NCBI RefSeq assembly: GCF_029478095.1
Contig: NZ_JAKOAV010000031.1
Span: forward strand, 1 to 40,252
Length of the DNA stretch: 40,252 bases
Source of the DNA: Pelotomaculum isophthalicicum JI
GTDB lineage: Bacteria > Bacillota > Desulfotomaculia > Desulfotomaculales > Pelotomaculaceae
Direction of reading: 5' to 3'
Positions 1 to 7,758 of this stretch are shown here, piece after piece. How positions within the stretch are numbered: the first letter of the stretch is position 1; each line of letters begins with the position of its first letter. The position numbers were made by a program, and so were the translations under genes. The notes beneath the pieces are model-generated. The model had not been told where the DNA came from, did not search any database, and was given only the letters and a program-made list of their open reading frames with translations.

Positions 1-121
1 CCTTCGGCTTCCTTCAGACCCCACCGTTACCAGTGACGCCCTTGCCTACGGGTTGTCTTCCCGCTGGTTAGGTGACAGGGTTTCTTTCAACCCATCGGCT
101 CGGCAGACATGCCGGGCGAAC
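1..121 (-). mobile_element. 5' end of a group II intron (domain I), cut by the window edge
   Basis: Read on the minus strand, the segment starts at 121 with GTTCGCCCGGCATG, close to the GTGCG-type 5' end of many bacterial group II introns, and continues into the block with 'aagggcgtcact..ggtggggtctgaaggaagc' that I recognise from domain I of such introns. The remainder lies outside the window. The intron sits antisense inside spoVT, so it could not be spliced out of the spoVT mRNA. The family and exact boundary are inferred, not computed. Confidence 0.65.
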
Positions 122-335
122 AAGAAAGGTCCTGCTTCACGCAGAACCCATGGCATTGACTTCGGATGAAAGTGTAACATATATTTCTATCATTACTGCC
201 CCGATAATTGTAGATGGCGACGTAGTTGGAGCCGTAATACTTGCGGCTAACAACCCCGATGTAAAGATGAGTGAACTAGAGCTTAAGATGGCTGAAACAG
301 CAGCAGGGTTTCTAGGAAAACAAATAGAAACATAA
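122..335 (+). pseudogene. spoVT: Stage V sporulation protein T, C-terminal part, interrupted by an intron
   Basis: About 70 codons of the C-terminal GAF domain of SpoVT, the AbrB-type regulator of forespore genes, are present. The recognisable text starts with RKVLL, passes ITAPIIVDGDVVGAVIL and ends in ELKMAETAAGFLGKQ, which are conserved in SpoVT. The N-terminal AbrB DNA-binding domain and the first half of the GAF domain are missing, because group II intron sequence in the opposite orientation begins at 121. If the missing part lies on the other side of the intron the gene is disrupted, and if the contig was simply broken at a repeat the gene could still be whole elsewhere. A terminator hairpin follows the stop codon. 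Confidence 0.8.
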
Positions 336-382
336 AATATTAGGCAACCACTCCTGGCCAAGGTGGTTGCCTTAAATATTTT
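334..382. terminator. Bidirectional terminator between convergent spoVT and panE-like genes
   Basis: GGCAACCAC (343-351) pairs with GTGGTTGCC (363-371), and the arms extend outward as AAAATATT and AATATTTT, giving a U-rich tail on both strands. It lies between the stops of two convergent genes. Confidence 0.8.
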
Positions 383-1325
383 ATGGTAAGTTTATTTTTT
401 CTTTTGCCTTTACAAGCGAAACGATGATATCATTTACTGGTGTGCTTACACCATGTTTCTTTCCCATTTCTACAACGGCGCCGTTTAACGCGTCAATTTC
501 CGTCCTCCTGCCTCTTTGGATGTCCTGAAGCATGGACGGGTGATGTGAAGCGGTGGCTGGTATTAATTTATCATAAAAATCTTTTATATAGGCCTCTGGA
601 TCAGGCCACAAGGTCTCCTGCCCCATTTTATCCAGGAGAGAAAATATCTCCCTGACAATACTTTCCATCAACATCCTTGAGTGTTCCGCTTCCGCCAGCT
701 TCCCGTAATTAACCTCAAGGATAGCTCCCATGGAATTCAAAGCTGAATTGTAAATTATTTTACCCCATATATACTTCATTACCTGTTTAGAAAACCTGGT
801 GGGGATCCCCGCTTCCCTAAAAATACTTACAAACTTCTCCATTTTATAGCGGTCAATCAAGTTTTTCGGTGATCCTAGGATAACATCATCGGCGATGACC
901 GTTACTTTCGACGTGCCTGGTCCGGTTGTTTCCGCGCCGAAAATTACCCTCCCAAGGATCAACCGGTCCTCAGGGATATGTTTGGCTGCTGCTTCTAAAT
1001 TACCATAGCCGTTTTGGGCAAGAACGACATATGTGTCAGGTGACAGGACCCTGGCTATTTCCGCGGCTACCTCTTCCGTGTCATATGATTTAACTGTAGC
1101 TATAACAAGGTCGAAATTGGTTCCTCTGATTTTATCCACACCGGTTACTACTTCATCTAACATGGCATGGTGTTCGCCCCAGATTCCAGTAACCCGCACG
1201 CCCTTACTCCTAACTGCTTCCTGGACAGGCTTTCTCGAAAGGCCGATTACTCTGTGTCCTTCTTCCTTTAGGAAACACGCATAGACAGTGCCTAGGGCGC
1301 CAAGTCCAAAGATTAGTATATTCAT
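381..1325 (-). CDS. panE: 2-dehydropantoate 2-reductase (ketopantoate reductase) family
   Basis: A 314-residue protein of the PanE/ApbA family, whose founding member reduces ketopantoate to pantoate with NADPH in coenzyme A synthesis. The N-terminus carries the Rossmann motif FGLGALG. The second domain has KYIWGKIIYNSALN with the family's catalytic lysine and asparagine region, followed by LQDIQRGRRTEIDALNG, a family signature. The ATG at 1325 is chosen because GAGGAG lies 7 bases upstream; a TTG 15 bases further upstream would lie on top of that Shine-Dalgarno. The gene stands alone. Many paralogues in Clostridia act on other 2-oxoacids, so the substrate is not certain. Confidence 0.85.
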   Translation of the reverse strand: MNILIFGLGALGTVYACFLKEEGHRVIGLSRKPVQEAVRSKGVRVTGIWGEHHAMLDEVVTGVDKIRGTNFDLVIATVKSYDTEEVAAEIARVLSPDTYVVLAQNGYGNLEAAAKHIPEDRLILGRVIFGAETTGPGTSKVTVIADDVILGSPKNLIDRYKMEKFVSIFREAGIPTRFSKQVMKYIWGKIIYNSALNSMGAILEVNYGKLAEAEHSRMLMESIVREIFSLLDKMGQETLWPDPEAYIKDFYDKLIPATASHHPSMLQDIQRGRRTEIDALNGAVVEMGKKHGVSTPVNDIIVSLVKAKEKINLP

Positions 1326-1461
1326 CCTTGCTCTCCTCAAATTTAAGCAATCACCAATAAAACCATTATTTAGATGATTACTGAGTTCAAATTATATCAC
1401 GGCTCTACGATTTCAGAGTAGTATTCCACGGTTAACCTAGAAATCCTTTTTTCAAAAATTA

Positions 1462-1498
1462 AAATAGCCCCGCCATAGAGGCGAGGCTGCCGGGATAT
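1462..1498 (-). terminator. Rho-independent terminator of the SLH gene
   Basis: On the minus strand AGCCTCGCC pairs with GGCGGGGCT (one G-U pair), followed by ATTTTAATTTTTG. It starts just after the SLH stop at 1506. Confidence 0.8.
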
Positions 1499-1505
1499 AA
1501 CATGA

Positions 1506-2372
1506 TTATTGAGTTGTACCACTGCTTTCAGTGCTTGTTTGGGTCGTTTCGCTGTCTTCCCCTGAGTTATCGATAACCCTTTCCATTATTGTTGATATTT
1601 CCGCCCGTGTAATAGCGCTATTGGGATTAAATTTCCCATCAGGGTTTCCTAAGATAATACCTTGCTGATAAAGAGCCATAATATAACCGGCGTCTTCTTG
1701 CGAAATTAAGATTTTATCGTTAAAAGGCATGTCAGACGTATCTACCGGCTGCAGTTTTATTGCTTTGGCAATCATAACGGCTGCTTGAACCCTGCTGGCT
1801 TGGACACTGGAATGGAACCGGTTTAAATTAATTACACCGTTATAAACAGCCTCACAAACAGATACCTTTGCCCAATCCGGAACACCAACAAGGTCATTCT
1901 CGGTTAAATCATTCGCCTGTGGAACTTCATCATAATTAGAGATTCGCGCTGCCAGGGCAACAACTTCAACCTGTGTAATCGGGTCATCCGGACGGAACGT
2001 ACCATCTCCATCTCCTTTAAAAACACCGATAGCCGACATCTTTAGAATGGCTGACTTTGCCCAATGATCTTCAATGTCCTTGAAATTATTCCCCAGTTCA
2101 AGATCTTTATCTTTAACCGCATTTAAATTATCCTTTAATTGACCTAAAGCCTTATTTTTTACGCTTATTTTCACGCTGGTTTTATCGCTTGCGGTACCGG
2201 CCTTATCGATTGTAACACTGCTTGCTTTATCACCTGCAACACTGGCATTATCACTTGCAACGCTTGCTTTATCTGCCCCTTTGTTAGCCACACCCCCTGG
2301 TTTAGCCCAGGATACTCCCGCGGATAATACTACTACCAGTAATAGTGTGACGATAAAAAATAACTTTTTCAA
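1506..2372 (-). CDS. Secreted S-layer homology (SLH) domain protein
   Basis: A 288-residue exported protein. Residues 1-23 form a signal peptide ending SAGVSWA. Residues about 28-70 are a low-complexity segment of repeated DKASVAS/DNASVAG-like units. Three SLH domains follow: FKDIEDHWAKSAI..FRPDDPIT, a middle divergent one, and FNDK..GNPDGKFNPNSAITRAE. SLH domains bind pyruvylated secondary cell-wall polymer, so the protein probably sits on the cell surface. No catalytic domain is visible. Start is a TTG at 2372 with AGGGGG about 8 bases upstream. It is monocistronic with its own terminator and is divergent from the redox operon. Confidence 0.85.
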   Translation of the reverse strand: MKKLFFIVTLLLVVVLSAGVSWAKPGGVANKGADKASVASDNASVAGDKASSVTIDKAGTASDKTSVKISVKNKALGQLKDNLNAVKDKDLELGNNFKDIEDHWAKSAILKMSAIGVFKGDGDGTFRPDDPITQVEVVALAARISNYDEVPQANDLTENDLVGVPDWAKVSVCEAVYNGVINLNRFHSSVQASRVQAAVMIAKAIKLQPVDTSDMPFNDKILISQEDAGYIMALYQQGIILGNPDGKFNPNSAITRAEISTIMERVIDNSGEDSETTQTSTESSGTTQ

Positions 2373-2482
2373 CGCAATTTCCCCCTTTATTTTAGTCTTA
2401 CTTAATTATACGTGTAAAATAGTATTTTTAGCGGGTAATATAGTACTATTTTCCACCATGACTTTAGACCCAATTTAATATA

Positions 2483-2515
2483 TATAACGCCCTGGAATAA
2501 ACCCAAGGCGTTATA
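2483..2515. other. Hairpin in a divergent intergenic region
   Basis: ATAACGCC (2484-2491) pairs with GGCGTTAT (2507-2514) between the divergent SLH gene and the redox operon. Only the minus strand side is followed by an A/T-rich stretch. It resembles the AACGCC..GGCGTT terminator at 4370, but no gene ends here, so the role is open. Confidence 0.4.
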
Positions 2516-2660
2516 GGAACCATAATCTGTTATTAAAGTTAATCTAACATTTTATTTACATTCTTGCTATAATAGTAGTAATATGAATAAAATTTAGTAA
2601 ATAATTATTTTACACAAATTGGTTTGTTATATAACTGGTTATTTAAATCGATACGCAAGG

Positions 2661-2807
2661 GTGATTTTTCTGCATAAATACATCTTAAGTTTAACTATAT
2701 TATTTTTAGCGTTGGCTTCCATAACTTACGGCGTGTGGCGAGGTGAAAATATCGAGGTATTGATGAAGGCAATTAACCTTTGTCTGGAGTGCATAGGCAT
2801 TGGTTAG
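2661..2807 (+). CDS. Small membrane protein with a CXXC motif (CD1871A-like)
   Basis: A protein of about 48 residues with one transmembrane helix (ILSLTILFLALASITYGVW) and a C-terminal CLECIGIG, where the CXXC is the only obvious functional motif. It matches my memory of the clostridial CD1871A-type CXXC family, usually found beside a 4Fe-4S membrane protein as here. The GTG at 2661 is a guess; a TTG at 2619 would add 14 residues and neither has a clear Shine-Dalgarno. It overlaps the next gene by 8 bases, which suggests translational coupling. Confidence 0.6.
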   Translation: MIFLHKYILSLTILFLALASITYGVWRGENIEVLMKAINLCLECIGIG

Positions 2808-3654
2808 TATTAAACGGCGACTAGTTCAACTGGCGGCTGCCTTTGCATTTAACAGCCATGTGGCAGGTTTCTTCAGGGGTACGATATACCGGGGAAACTT
2901 AAAACAAGTCTGCCTGCCGGTATTAAACTGTTATTCCTGCCCGGGCGCCATAGGGTCTTGTCCGGTCGGCTCCCTGCAAGCGGTAGCTTCTTTAAGCACA
3001 TTTTACTTTTCTTTTTATGTTACCGGTTTTCTGGCGCTGGTGGGAGTTTTTACAGGCAGGTTGGCCTGCGGCTGGTTGTGTCCATTCGGGTTAATTCAAG
3101 AACTGCTCTATAGAATTCCTTCACCCAAGTATTTATTGCCTGACTGGACTCGTTTTGTCAAATATTTTATATTAGTTATTCCTGTTCTTTTGCTGCCGCC
3201 CATGTTTGCCGGTGATATTAATCCGGGTACTCCTTTTTTCTGCAAGTGGCTTTGCCCCGCGGGAACGTTGGAAGCAGCTATCCCGCTTTCCGTCACAAAC
3301 TCCGGCATCCGCGGCGCCCTGGGATGGCTTTTCACCTGGCGCATTTCCTGGCTAGCCGCTATACTGATCTTTGTTATTTTGATTAAACGTGGATTTTGCC
3401 TGGTTTTGTGTCCGCTTGGGGCATTTTATTCCTTGTTCAACGGCATCAGCTTTCTTAAAATAAGTCGTGACCCTGAACGCTGCAACACCTGCGGTAAATG
3501 CGCCGTTATATGCCCCCTCCGCCTGCCTGAACGTACCATGAACCACCCTGAATGCACGCGTTGTCTTAAATGCGTGCACAACTGCCCGACCGGGGCGCTA
3601 AAATGGAGATTACAAATAACGGAAGGATGTGCGTCTGTACATGTCAAGAATTAA
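2800..3654 (+). CDS. NapH/CcoG-like 4Fe-4S membrane protein
   Basis: A 284-residue integral membrane protein with several Cys-rich turns between helices: CYSCPGAIGSCPVGSL near residue 44, CGWLCPFGLIQE near 90, CKWLCPAG near 149, and CLVLCPLGAFYSLFNG near 200. Two 4Fe-4S ferredoxin clusters follow (CNTCGKCAVICP and CTRCLKCVHNCPTGA). This is the layout of NapH-type quinol-oxidising electron carriers. With a CXXC peptide upstream and a thioredoxin-fold lipoprotein downstream, a role in moving electrons across the membrane to an extracytoplasmic redox partner is a reasonable inference. Start is TTG 2800 with GGAG 9 bases upstream, overlapping the previous stop. Confidence 0.8.
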   Translation: MVSIKRRLVQLAAAFAFNSHVAGFFRGTIYRGNLKQVCLPVLNCYSCPGAIGSCPVGSLQAVASLSTFYFSFYVTGFLALVGVFTGRLACGWLCPFGLIQELLYRIPSPKYLLPDWTRFVKYFILVIPVLLLPPMFAGDINPGTPFFCKWLCPAGTLEAAIPLSVTNSGIRGALGWLFTWRISWLAAILIFVILIKRGFCLVLCPLGAFYSLFNGISFLKISRDPERCNTCGKCAVICPLRLPERTMNHPECTRCLKCVHNCPTGALKWRLQITEGCASVHVKN

Positions 3655-4354
3655 GATGTTGATTGTTACATTCCTTGTCGGACTTCTTTTTATTTCCGGC
3701 TGCGGTAGGGAAGAGGCTAAACCGGCGCAGACCACACAAACTGATAATTCGCCGGTTCAAGAACAGCAACCTTCTCAGTCAAAGCTGGACACACCTGCCC
3801 AGCAGACACCTGAACAGAAATCCCAGCAGGGAGGTAATGTGAAAATTCAACAACTGCCGCAGCCGGAACAGAACACAAATAGCCAAAAGCCCGGGCAACC
3901 GCCCCAAAACGCGCCAGAAAAGGAGAAAATAAATTATTCTTTAACCGTTGGAGCCGCCTTCCCGTCATTCACACTCACTGATTTGAACGGCGGCGCAGTT
4001 AGTTCGAAAGATCTTTTTAACAATAGAATCACTTTAATTAATATTTGGAGCACTACCTGAGGACCGTGCGTCCAGGAGATGCCAACCCTGGAAGGGTTGA
4101 AAAAGAAATACGCCAAACAAGGTTTAAGCGTAATAGGTATCATCGTAGATTCCCGCAACACTGAAAGAGCCAGGCAGGTTATTGCCGCGAAAGAAGTAAA
4201 CTATACTAATCTTTTGGATGACGGGAGATTCAGTGAAAAAATCAACGCTGTGCCACAAACTTTTATTGTGGACGGTAACGGTTTGATTGTCCAATCGATA
4301 ACCGGTTCAAGAACTTTGCAGCAGTTCAGCCAAATTATCGATCAATGTATTTAG
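3641..4354 (+). CDS. TlpA/ResA-like thioredoxin-fold lipoprotein, probable selenoprotein (UGPC)
   Basis: The reading frame is open from 3641 to 4354 except for one TGA at 4058-4060. Read as selenocysteine the product is 237 residues. A lipoprotein signal peptide ends in the lipobox LFISGC (Cys21), then a Gln/Pro-rich linker (about 25-95), then a redoxin domain with FPSFTLTDLNGG, INIWSTT-U-GPC (Sec140, Cys143), VQEMPTLEGLKKKY and VPQTFIVDGNG. The UGA takes the place of the first Cys of the family's WCxPC site. Protein similarity continues unbroken after it, and a hairpin with the features of a bacterial SECIS lies 28 bases downstream. It ends a three-gene redox operon. The ATG at 3641 gives a standard lipoprotein signal; GTG 3629 is the alternative. 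A pseudogene by nonsense mutation is the other reading. Confidence 0.85.
4058..4099 (+). promoter_or_regulatory. UGA codon with candidate bacterial SECIS hairpin
   Basis: After the TGA at 4058-4060, CAACCC (4083-4088) pairs with GGGTTG (4094-4099) around the 5-nt loop TGGAA. The loop starts 28 nt after the UGA and has G in its second position, which agrees with the published bacterial SECIS rules as I know them (apical loop 16-37 nt after the UGA, a G among the first two loop bases). A weaker GGAC/GTCC hairpin sits directly after the UGA. Confidence 0.7.
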
Positions 4355-4369
4355 CCGATCTAATATAAA

Positions 4370-4397
4370 AACGCCGCGAGCCTGCACCCGTGGCGTT
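4370..4397 (+). terminator. Hairpin terminator after the selenoprotein operon
   Basis: AACGCCGCG pairs with CGTGGCGTT (one G-U pair) around a 10-nt loop, 15 bases after the stop at 4354. The downstream tail ATACTTAAAAAG is poor in U, so efficiency is uncertain. Confidence 0.55.
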
Positions 4398-4427
4398 ATA
4401 CTTAAAAAGAGGAGATTTGGAGAGATG

Positions 4428-4982
4428 TCACTGGGAAATATTGTTTTTCTTTAGAGCAATCATCTTTTCACGGAATTGGTCCATCGTCATACCATGCTCA
4501 GTGATGATTTGATCAATTGTTTTGCCTGACTGCATCTCAGTTTTAATTTCATCCGCGGTCATGCCTAATACGCTGACCATACCATCCAGGTTACGGCTCT
4601 GTTTTCCAAAACCTTTTCCTTTTGAGCCGTCAACCGCAGATTTGCCATGCTCTCTTAGCTTACCATTCAGGAAGCCGAAACCACCACAAAAACCCCCGTT
4701 TGTTTTGGCGGATATCTTGTCGGCTTGTTCCTGAGTGATTTTACCTTGCTGCACGGCTTCGTCAAGCATTTGTTTCTTAGTGTTATCCAGCGCAGTTGTT
4801 ACCTGGTCTTGAGAAATACCGAGATTCGCCGCCAGTTTTGATACAAAACTCTGGTATAGGTCAGCGCAAACGGTTGTGGTGTTTGACTGGTCAGAGCTGG
4901 CGAAGGACATACCGGCAACAGCCATAGTAACGATTACCACGGCCATAAGAATTGCTCCAATTCGCCAATTTTTTGATTTCAA
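4428..4982 (-). CDS. Exported small protein of unknown function (DUF2680/YckD-like)
   Basis: A 184-residue protein with an N-terminal membrane-spanning signal (IGAILMAVVIVTMAVAGMSFA). Two stretches look like the repeats of the YckD/DUF2680 kind, LAANLGISQDQVTTAL..GKITQEQADKI and VLGMTADEIKTEMQSGKTIDQIITEHGMT, separated by a Gly/Lys-rich linker with a single Cys. The start is the TTG at 4982, because an excellent GGAGGGA lies 7 bases upstream; the longer reading from 5015 would run through the ribosome binding site. Function is unknown and it has no operon partner. Confidence 0.7.
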   Translation of the reverse strand: MKSKNWRIGAILMAVVIVTMAVAGMSFASSDQSNTTTVCADLYQSFVSKLAANLGISQDQVTTALDNTKKQMLDEAVQQGKITQEQADKISAKTNGGFCGGFGFLNGKLREHGKSAVDGSKGKGFGKQSRNLDGMVSVLGMTADEIKTEMQSGKTIDQIITEHGMTMDQFREKMIALKKNNISQ

Positions 4983-5118
4983 AAAATCCCTCCTTTCCTG
5001 GTTTAACCAGTGCACTGTTTATAGTGATATATTAACACTGTTTTACGGATTATAATCAGAATATTATGTGTTATTTCTGTGACGATTGTGTGAACAAAAG
5101 TTACGAGGTTTTAAAGCT

Positions 5119-6093
5119 TTAACTTGCCTTTTTACTAAATGCCTCCGCAATTGAATGGATTATGCCATATCCTTCATCGTCGTCCATTCCGTTGGTTATT
5201 ACCACTAATATATAAGGATGCGAGGTTAAAATAACCCCACTGTCAGCAAGTACAGAGCCGCTAATATTTCCTTCCTTATTTGCCACCAGATAATCATTAT
5301 CAGATAAAGCGGCTGGAATTCCGTCCCTATAAGATGAACTGGCCATCCACCCTAATACCTCGGCAAAATCATTTTTCCCCGACAGTATCAACTCCCAAAT
5401 ATCTCTCAATAAAAGCGCTACTGAGTTGGCGCTCATATAGTTCCCATCTTCGAATCTAATAGACATTCCCTCGGAGTTTAATTTTTCTTTTACAACATCT
5501 TGGCCTACTGTGCGCATTAACATTCGATAAGCAATATTATCGCTTTTCTCTAAAAGCAGTCTGCATAACTCCCGTATAGAATAAGAATCTCCTTCATCGA
5601 TAGTTTCCTGTAAAACGCCGGAACCAGTTATATAATCATCAGACGTGAAAGCAATTTTATTTTCCCAATCAATTTTGTTCTCTTTTATTTGAAGCATTAC
5701 TGTATATAATACTGACAACTTACTAAGAGAAGCAACTTGCATTTCCCTGTCAATATTATTACCTATCTTCTCACCGGTCTTTAAATCAAGAAAACACCAG
5801 GATACATTGTCGGATGCCAACGTTTTTTTCAACTCATCATTAATATTAAAGATTGAGCTTGATCTCGAAGATTTACTTGATTCCTCTAAAGGGTATATTG
5901 TGACTTTACTATTTTCTTTCTTTTTAATTATACCGGATATATTACTAATTATATTAAACTCATTTTTTTCGAATAATGAAACTAATAAACTTATCGCGAG
6001 TAAAAAGATTAAAAAATACTTAATCTTAATTAAAATGGACTTATTCTTTTTTCGCCTGCGCCCGAGACGGCCGCCATAAAAATCAATATTCAT
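5119..6093 (-). CDS. Membrane-anchored class A beta-lactamase-like serine hydrolase
   Basis: A 324-residue protein with a basic N-terminus, one membrane helix (about 22-41) and an extracytoplasmic penicillin-recognising domain. Catalytic motifs are SLSK (Ser122, Lys125), SDN (184-186) and a KEG in VANKEGN near residue 270 in place of KTG. This is the layout of class A beta-lactamase-related proteins, which may degrade beta-lactams or act on cell-wall peptides. The KEG variant and the membrane anchor leave true beta-lactamase activity unproven. It is AT-rich compared with neighbours and has no operon partner. Confidence 0.75.
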   Translation of the reverse strand: MNIDFYGGRLGRRRKKNKSILIKIKYFLIFLLAISLLVSLFEKNEFNIISNISGIIKKKENSKVTIYPLEESSKSSRSSSIFNINDELKKTLASDNVSWCFLDLKTGEKIGNNIDREMQVASLSKLSVLYTVMLQIKENKIDWENKIAFTSDDYITGSGVLQETIDEGDSYSIRELCRLLLEKSDNIAYRMLMRTVGQDVVKEKLNSEGMSIRFEDGNYMSANSVALLLRDIWELILSGKNDFAEVLGWMASSSYRDGIPAALSDNDYLVANKEGNISGSVLADSGVILTSHPYILVVITNGMDDDEGYGIIHSIAEAFSKKAS

Positions 6094-6212
6094 CTAATTA
6101 ACAGTACTCCCATTTAAAATCTAAAATTCAATTTCCTGTTAATAATAACAAATATTTTCTAGATTATCAAACTCCCCACAATTTTAAAACCTTTATTTCC
6201 CCCTATTCAGTT

Positions 6213-6250
6213 GGCGTAAAACTACCGCGCCTGGTTTTCATCCGGCGCGG
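6213..6250 (-). terminator. Terminator downstream of the epimerase/cyclophilin pair
   Basis: On the minus strand CCGCGCC (6250-6244) pairs with GGCGCGG (6231-6225) and is followed by TAGTTTTA. It lies about 110 bases after the stop of the VOC gene. Confidence 0.6.
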
Positions 6251-6362
6251 CATGAAAAGTTACTGACTATAGCATTTTATCGGGATAATAGGGAGTAGAA
6301 ATGAATAGTACTGCAAGATAACTCGGGAGAATGTTCATGGATGCTATGCTGCTTGAGGTTGT

Positions 6363-6758
6363 TTAATCAATTAATTCGATTAAAACTCCAGCAAAGCCCT
6401 TTGGATGTAAGAAAGCAAAGTTGCTGTCACGCCACCTTCTAGTTTTTTTATCAATTAGAGGAAAGCCCTTCTTATCCAGCTCTTCCATACTGTTTTCCAC
6501 ATTTGGCACTTTAAGAGATATTAAGAAAACACCTTCTCCGTTTTTCTCAATAAATTTGGCTACCTCACCATCCGGACTGGTGGATTCCATAACTTCAAAG
6601 GCAACTTCTCCGATCATAAACCTGGCGACATTTATTTTTTCATTTTCATCAATATAGTGATCTACCGCCTTTAAATCAAATGCCTTGGCAAATTGTTCTT
6701 CCGCCTTTACAACATCTTTAACTGCGATACAGATATGATCAATCTTTTCCAGCTTCAT
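6363..6758 (-). CDS. mce: VOC-family protein, methylmalonyl-CoA epimerase-like
   Basis: A 131-residue glyoxalase/VOC fold protein. It starts KIDHICIAVKDVVKAEEQF and ends FLHPKGFAGVLIELID, the hallmark ends of methylmalonyl-CoA epimerase with the metal-binding His near the N-terminus and the closing Glu in the last strand. The enzyme interconverts the two epimers of methylmalonyl-CoA in propionate metabolism. No mutase or carboxyltransferase gene is near, so the assignment rests on sequence alone. It lies just downstream of the cyclophilin gene, 26 bases apart, and probably shares its mRNA. Confidence 0.8.
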   Translation of the reverse strand: MKLEKIDHICIAVKDVVKAEEQFAKAFDLKAVDHYIDENEKINVARFMIGEVAFEVMESTSPDGEVAKFIEKNGEGVFLISLKVPNVENSMEELDKKGFPLIDKKTRRWRDSNFAFLHPKGFAGVLIELID

Positions 6759-6784
6759 GTTTTACATCCTCCCCATCTTTTTTA

Positions 6785-7222
6785 TTAAGATTCTTCCCAA
6801 ACCTTTACTTCCTTCATTTTATCTCCTTGCTTTATCTCATCTACATATTCCATTCCTTCTACAACTTTGCCGAACACCGTATGTACTCCATCAAGATGCG
6901 GGAAGGCATCATAACAGATGAAAAACTGACTCCCGCCTGTATCCTTCCCCGCATGAGCCATTGATAGCGACCCTCTAAGGTGTTTATTGGGGTTTCCCGC
7001 AGTTTCACATTTGATTGTGTAACCAGGTCCACCCGTGCCATTACCGTAGGGGCATCCTCCTTGCGCTACAAAACCTGGAATAACCCGATGAAAATTCAAA
7101 CCATTATAATATCCTGTATTTGCTAATTTTTCAAAATTCGCCACCGTTCCAGGCGCGTCTTCCTCAAAGAAATCAATGACTATTTTCTTGCCATCTTCCA
7201 ATTCAATGCTACCTTTTTTCAA
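6785..7222 (-). CDS. Cyclophilin-type peptidyl-prolyl cis-trans isomerase
   Basis: A 145-residue single-domain cyclophilin without a signal peptide, so it is probably cytosolic. Recognisable motifs are [23 protein letters not shown] with the catalytic [32 protein letters not shown] and [15 protein letters not shown]. The enzyme accelerates prolyl isomerisation during folding. A good Shine-Dalgarno (GGAGGA) precedes the ATG at 7222. It leads a two-gene unit with the VOC epimerase. Confidence 0.9.
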   Translation of the reverse strand: MKKGSIELEDGKKIVIDFFEEDAPGTVANFEKLANTGYYNGLNFHRVIPGFVAQGGCPYGNGTGGPGYTIKCETAGNPNKHLRGSLSMAHAGKDTGGSQFFICYDAFPHLDGVHTVFGKVVEGMEYVDEIKQGDKMKEVKVWEES

Positions 7223-7311
7223 CTATCTTATCCTCCTTTAGTTTCAATAAATGTATTTTACTAAACCGAGTGGGATTTAGCAAATTACATTTAATGAAAT
7301 ATCCCGATTCC

Positions 7312-7340
7312 TTGACATGCTTTGGTATATCTGATAATCT
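7312..7340 (+). promoter_or_regulatory. Sigma-A-type promoter for the small winged-helix gene
   Basis: TTGACA (7312-7317), 17-base spacer, TAATCT (7335-7340), about 85 bases before the ATG at 7424. Confidence 0.6.
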
Positions 7341-7423
7341 CAAAAACATACTAAGGGTATAGATGAAAGTGTTTAATATGAATTTGCATACAAAAATAAA
7401 TTATAAGCAAAGGAAGGATAAAA

Positions 7424-7603
7424 ATGAATAATTATGAAGTAGTTCTAAACTTTTTCAACGCAGCGGACAAGCCGGTCAGCGCAAGCCAAATAGCAAAAGC
7501 AACGGGCATCGAAAAAAAAGAGGTTGACAAGATCATGAAACAGCTCAAAAAAGAGGAAAAAATAGCCTCTCCGAAGGCTTGCTATTGGGAAATAAAAAAA
7601 TGA
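7424..7603 (+). CDS. Small winged-helix-like protein, 59 residues
   Basis: A short ORF starting at ATG 7424 with AGGAAGGAT 6 bases upstream and ending with TGA 7601-7603. The translation has the look of a winged helix-turn-helix: [19 protein letters not shown], then [20 protein letters not shown] as the recognition pair, then a wing [15 protein letters not shown]. Such mini-domains bind DNA or occur as fragments of larger regulators. The target is unknown. It has its own promoter and stands alone. Confidence 0.7.
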   Translation: MNNYEVVLNFFNAADKPVSASQIAKATGIEKKEVDKIMKQLKKEEKIASPKACYWEIKK

Positions 7604-7755
7604 TGACCTTTCCATGGATCATAGCCTTTCGGTAAGGGCGATTGCTGGTTATGGCTTCATACGCATCGGCAATGGCTAAAATGCGGCATTCCAGGGGGAT
7701 CTATTCCCCCTGAAGCCCAAGGGGGTAACCCTCACCATTCCACCATCATCAAGCA
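7604..7755 (-). pseudogene. Remnant of an HD-GYP phosphodiesterase domain
   Basis: On the minus strand one frame gives WWNGEGYPLGLQGE, a TAG stop, then [19 protein letters not shown] and NRPYRKAM. These are conserved HD-GYP (cyclic-di-GMP phosphodiesterase) segments after the second His. Upstream the frame has two TGA stops and the HD and GYP parts proper are missing. It is a decayed fragment of roughly 50 codons, wedged between the winged-helix gene and the dynamin pseudogene. Confidence 0.7.
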
Positions 7756-7758
7756 GTT

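Noticed and set aside
1033-1284. Plus-strand ORFs inside the panE-like gene
   Set aside because: They are antisense shadows of a conserved coding sequence without start signals.
4079-4354. A separate 91-codon gene starting at ATG 4079
   Set aside because: It has no ribosome binding site and is the in-frame continuation of the thioredoxin fold after the UGA.
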